Assembly: GCA_965198755.1 (NCBI GenBank)
Contig: OZ240673.1
Span: 4,650,001-4,714,000 of the forward strand
Length of the DNA stretch: 64,000 bases
From: BOG-908 sp963692875
GTDB taxonomy: Bacteria; Pseudomonadota; Alphaproteobacteria; Acetobacterales; Acetobacteraceae
Direction: 5' to 3'
Shown: positions 63,278-64,000 of the stretch, in pieces
Position numbering within the stretch: the first letter of the stretch is position 1
How the letters are laid out: the number at the start of each line of letters is the position of its first letter
Position numbers and translations under genes: made by a program
Notes under the pieces: model-generated
Seen by the model: the letters and a program-made list of their open reading frames with translations, nothing else
What the model was told of the DNA's origin: nothing
Database searches by the model: none

Positions 63278-63352
63278 GCGGGCGTAGCTCAGGGGTAGAG
63301 CACAACCTTGCCAAGGTTGGGGTCGAGGGTTCGAATCCCTTCGCCCGCTCCA
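63278..63352 (+). tRNA. tRNA-Gly (anticodon GCC)
   Basis: 75 bases with encoded CCA. Acceptor stem GCGGGCG / CGCCCGC, D-arm GCTCAGGGGTAGAGC, anticodon stem CAACC / GGTTG with loop TTGCCAA (anticodon GCC at 63310-63312), T-arm with GGTTCGAATCC. It is followed 30 bp on by a terminator. Confidence 0.98.
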
Positions 63353-63382
63353 GGTTTTCTCAATAAGATCAAGCGGTTAAAG

Positions 63383-63405
63383 ACGGTCCTACGGGGCCGT
63401 TTTTG
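63383..63405 (+). terminator. Terminator after tRNA-Gly
   Basis: ACGGTCC, loop TACG, GGGCCGT pair, followed by TTTTT. A typical Rho-independent terminator. Confidence 0.85.
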
Positions 63406-63666
63406 CTTAGAGAGCCATCGCTGGCTAGCGATCTGAGCAAATTCTAAGGTTCCGGTAGAAAACCACAGAATGCTCCGGCGGGCGCCAGGGCGTGTCTCAA
63501 CCCTTCGGCACGCGCAGCCGACCTCCGAAGCTCGACCAGTTCCGCCGCGACTGCCCGCCCCGCATGCGTGCGACTCCCCCCATCGTCCGACCGGACACGC
63601 CGCGACATCGAGGCTGCTATAGGCTTGCCTGCTCGATTCTGCGTTAGAGGCTTGCTCGAACTAGAT
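63406..63666. other. Intergenic region after tRNA-Gly
   Basis: About 260 bp, less GC-rich towards its end than the rest of the window. No gene or integrase is seen, and the tRNA 3' end is not repeated inside the window. Confidence 0.4.
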
Positions 63667-63695
63667 TGACTCCAAATTCTGGTTTTCTTAGTATG
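63667..63695 (+). promoter_or_regulatory. Sigma-70-like promoter, possibly giving a leaderless mRNA
   Basis: TTGACT (63667-63672), a 17-base spacer, then TAGTAT (63690-63695). The expected start point (about 63702) coincides with the ATG at 63701. Confidence 0.55.
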
Positions 63696-63700
63696 AGGAA

Positions 63701-64000
63701 TGCTCGAACTCAGAGACATTGCGCAGGTGCTGTCGGGAGTTTCCGTCCAGGAGGCCGGGGTTGGCCCCGCCCACTTTGTGCGGCTATCCGATCTGTCCGA
63801 CCTTAAAGCTGGCAGGCGCCCGGCACTCGCTACCGGCGACGCTCCGGCCGTGGCCCGCGCCCTGGCACTCGAAGAGGGCGACTTGATCGTTGGGGCACGG
63901 GGTGCCAGCACTGACGTCTGCCTCGCGAGCGAGGCGGTTTTCGGTGCGTTCGTGTCTCTCGATCTCTATCTCGTACGCCCCGACCGAATGCAGGTGAACC
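63701..64000 (+). CDS. Specificity (S) subunit-like protein, cut by window end
   Basis: The first 100 codons of an open frame that runs off the window. The start LELRDIAQVLSGVSVQEAG, HFVRLSDLSDLKAGRRPAL and EEGDLIVGARGASTDVCL resemble a target-recognition domain of type I restriction S subunits, which begin with the L-x-D-I-A-x-V-x-x-G pattern. A stop codon lies in frame two codons upstream, so the ATG at 63701 is the earliest start. The only site nearby is GAGG one base before it, too close for normal use. Its place behind a tRNA gene suits a mobile island. Confidence 0.6.

Overview
The window is high-GC DNA that reads as an alphaproteobacterium, most likely a member of the Acetobacteraceae/Rhodospirillales. 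I infer this from a CckA-type hybrid kinase directly behind flhB, an alphaproteobacterial-type LexA site (GTTC-N7-GTTC) upstream of recA, a ROSE-like leader on a small heat-shock gene, an iron-sulfur (6-4)-photolyase-like protein and a PduO-type adenosyltransferase. Most genes are chromosomal housekeeping or envelope genes: guaA, recA, rpmE, ksgA, hslVU, a trpG/pabA-type amidotransferase, hflKC, mrp, argG, grpE, hrcA, rph, rdgB, tmk, gltA and a tRNA-Gly.

Layout. 0.1-6.5 kb: a four-gene envelope operon on the minus strand (membrane protein, OmpA-like, Sel1-like, DUF3431), divergent from a beta-barrel porin and a Wza-like export lipoprotein that probably export a polysaccharide. 6.9-12.6 kb: guaA, an IS1595-family transposase relic, a DUF3072 protein, a cytidine deaminase and recA. 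12.6-18.7 kb: cckA and a flagellar cluster in which fliE, fliQ, fliR, fliO and fliP are all broken. 18.7-31.8 kb: heat-shock and translation genes, a fosmidomycin-resistance-type transporter, a GT61 glycosyltransferase, ksgA, hslUV, a DsbA-like protein, a GGDEF-EAL protein and an amidotransferase. 31.9-46 kb: hflKC, mrp, a peroxiredoxin, argG, a GT4 glycosyltransferase, grpE, hrcA, rph and rdgB. 46-63.4 kb: an S53 protease, a family 5 uracil-DNA glycosylase, a peptidoglycan group (mltB, rlpA, dacC), tmk, a retropepsin-like lipoprotein, gltA, CYTH-CHAD and SixA, a photolyase-like protein, an adenosyltransferase, a LON-domain protein and a thioredoxin-TPR protein. The window ends with tRNA-Gly and the start of a gene resembling a restriction specificity subunit, possibly an island edge.

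The most striking feature is a dispersed palindromic repeat, called element A here. It has roughly 29 whole or partial copies, nearly all between genes, about one per 2.2 kb. Each copy has three stem-loops: arm 1 (GGCCTTC...GAAGC), a GC-rich core (CCGCTGTCGCG...CGCGACAGCGG) and arm 2 (GGTTC...GAACCGC). Most copies join one arm of each type, so the element has a polarity. The longest copies extend to about 200 bp and have related TAATACC ends. Many copies abut, or actually supply, the stop codon of a neighbouring gene, and one degenerate copy forms the 3' end of flhB. A second hairpin family, element B, has two copies.

Limits: everything here was read by eye. Family names rest on recognisable motifs, not searches. 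Frameshifts in the flagellar genes could in part be assembly errors, but the internal deletions are harder to explain that way.
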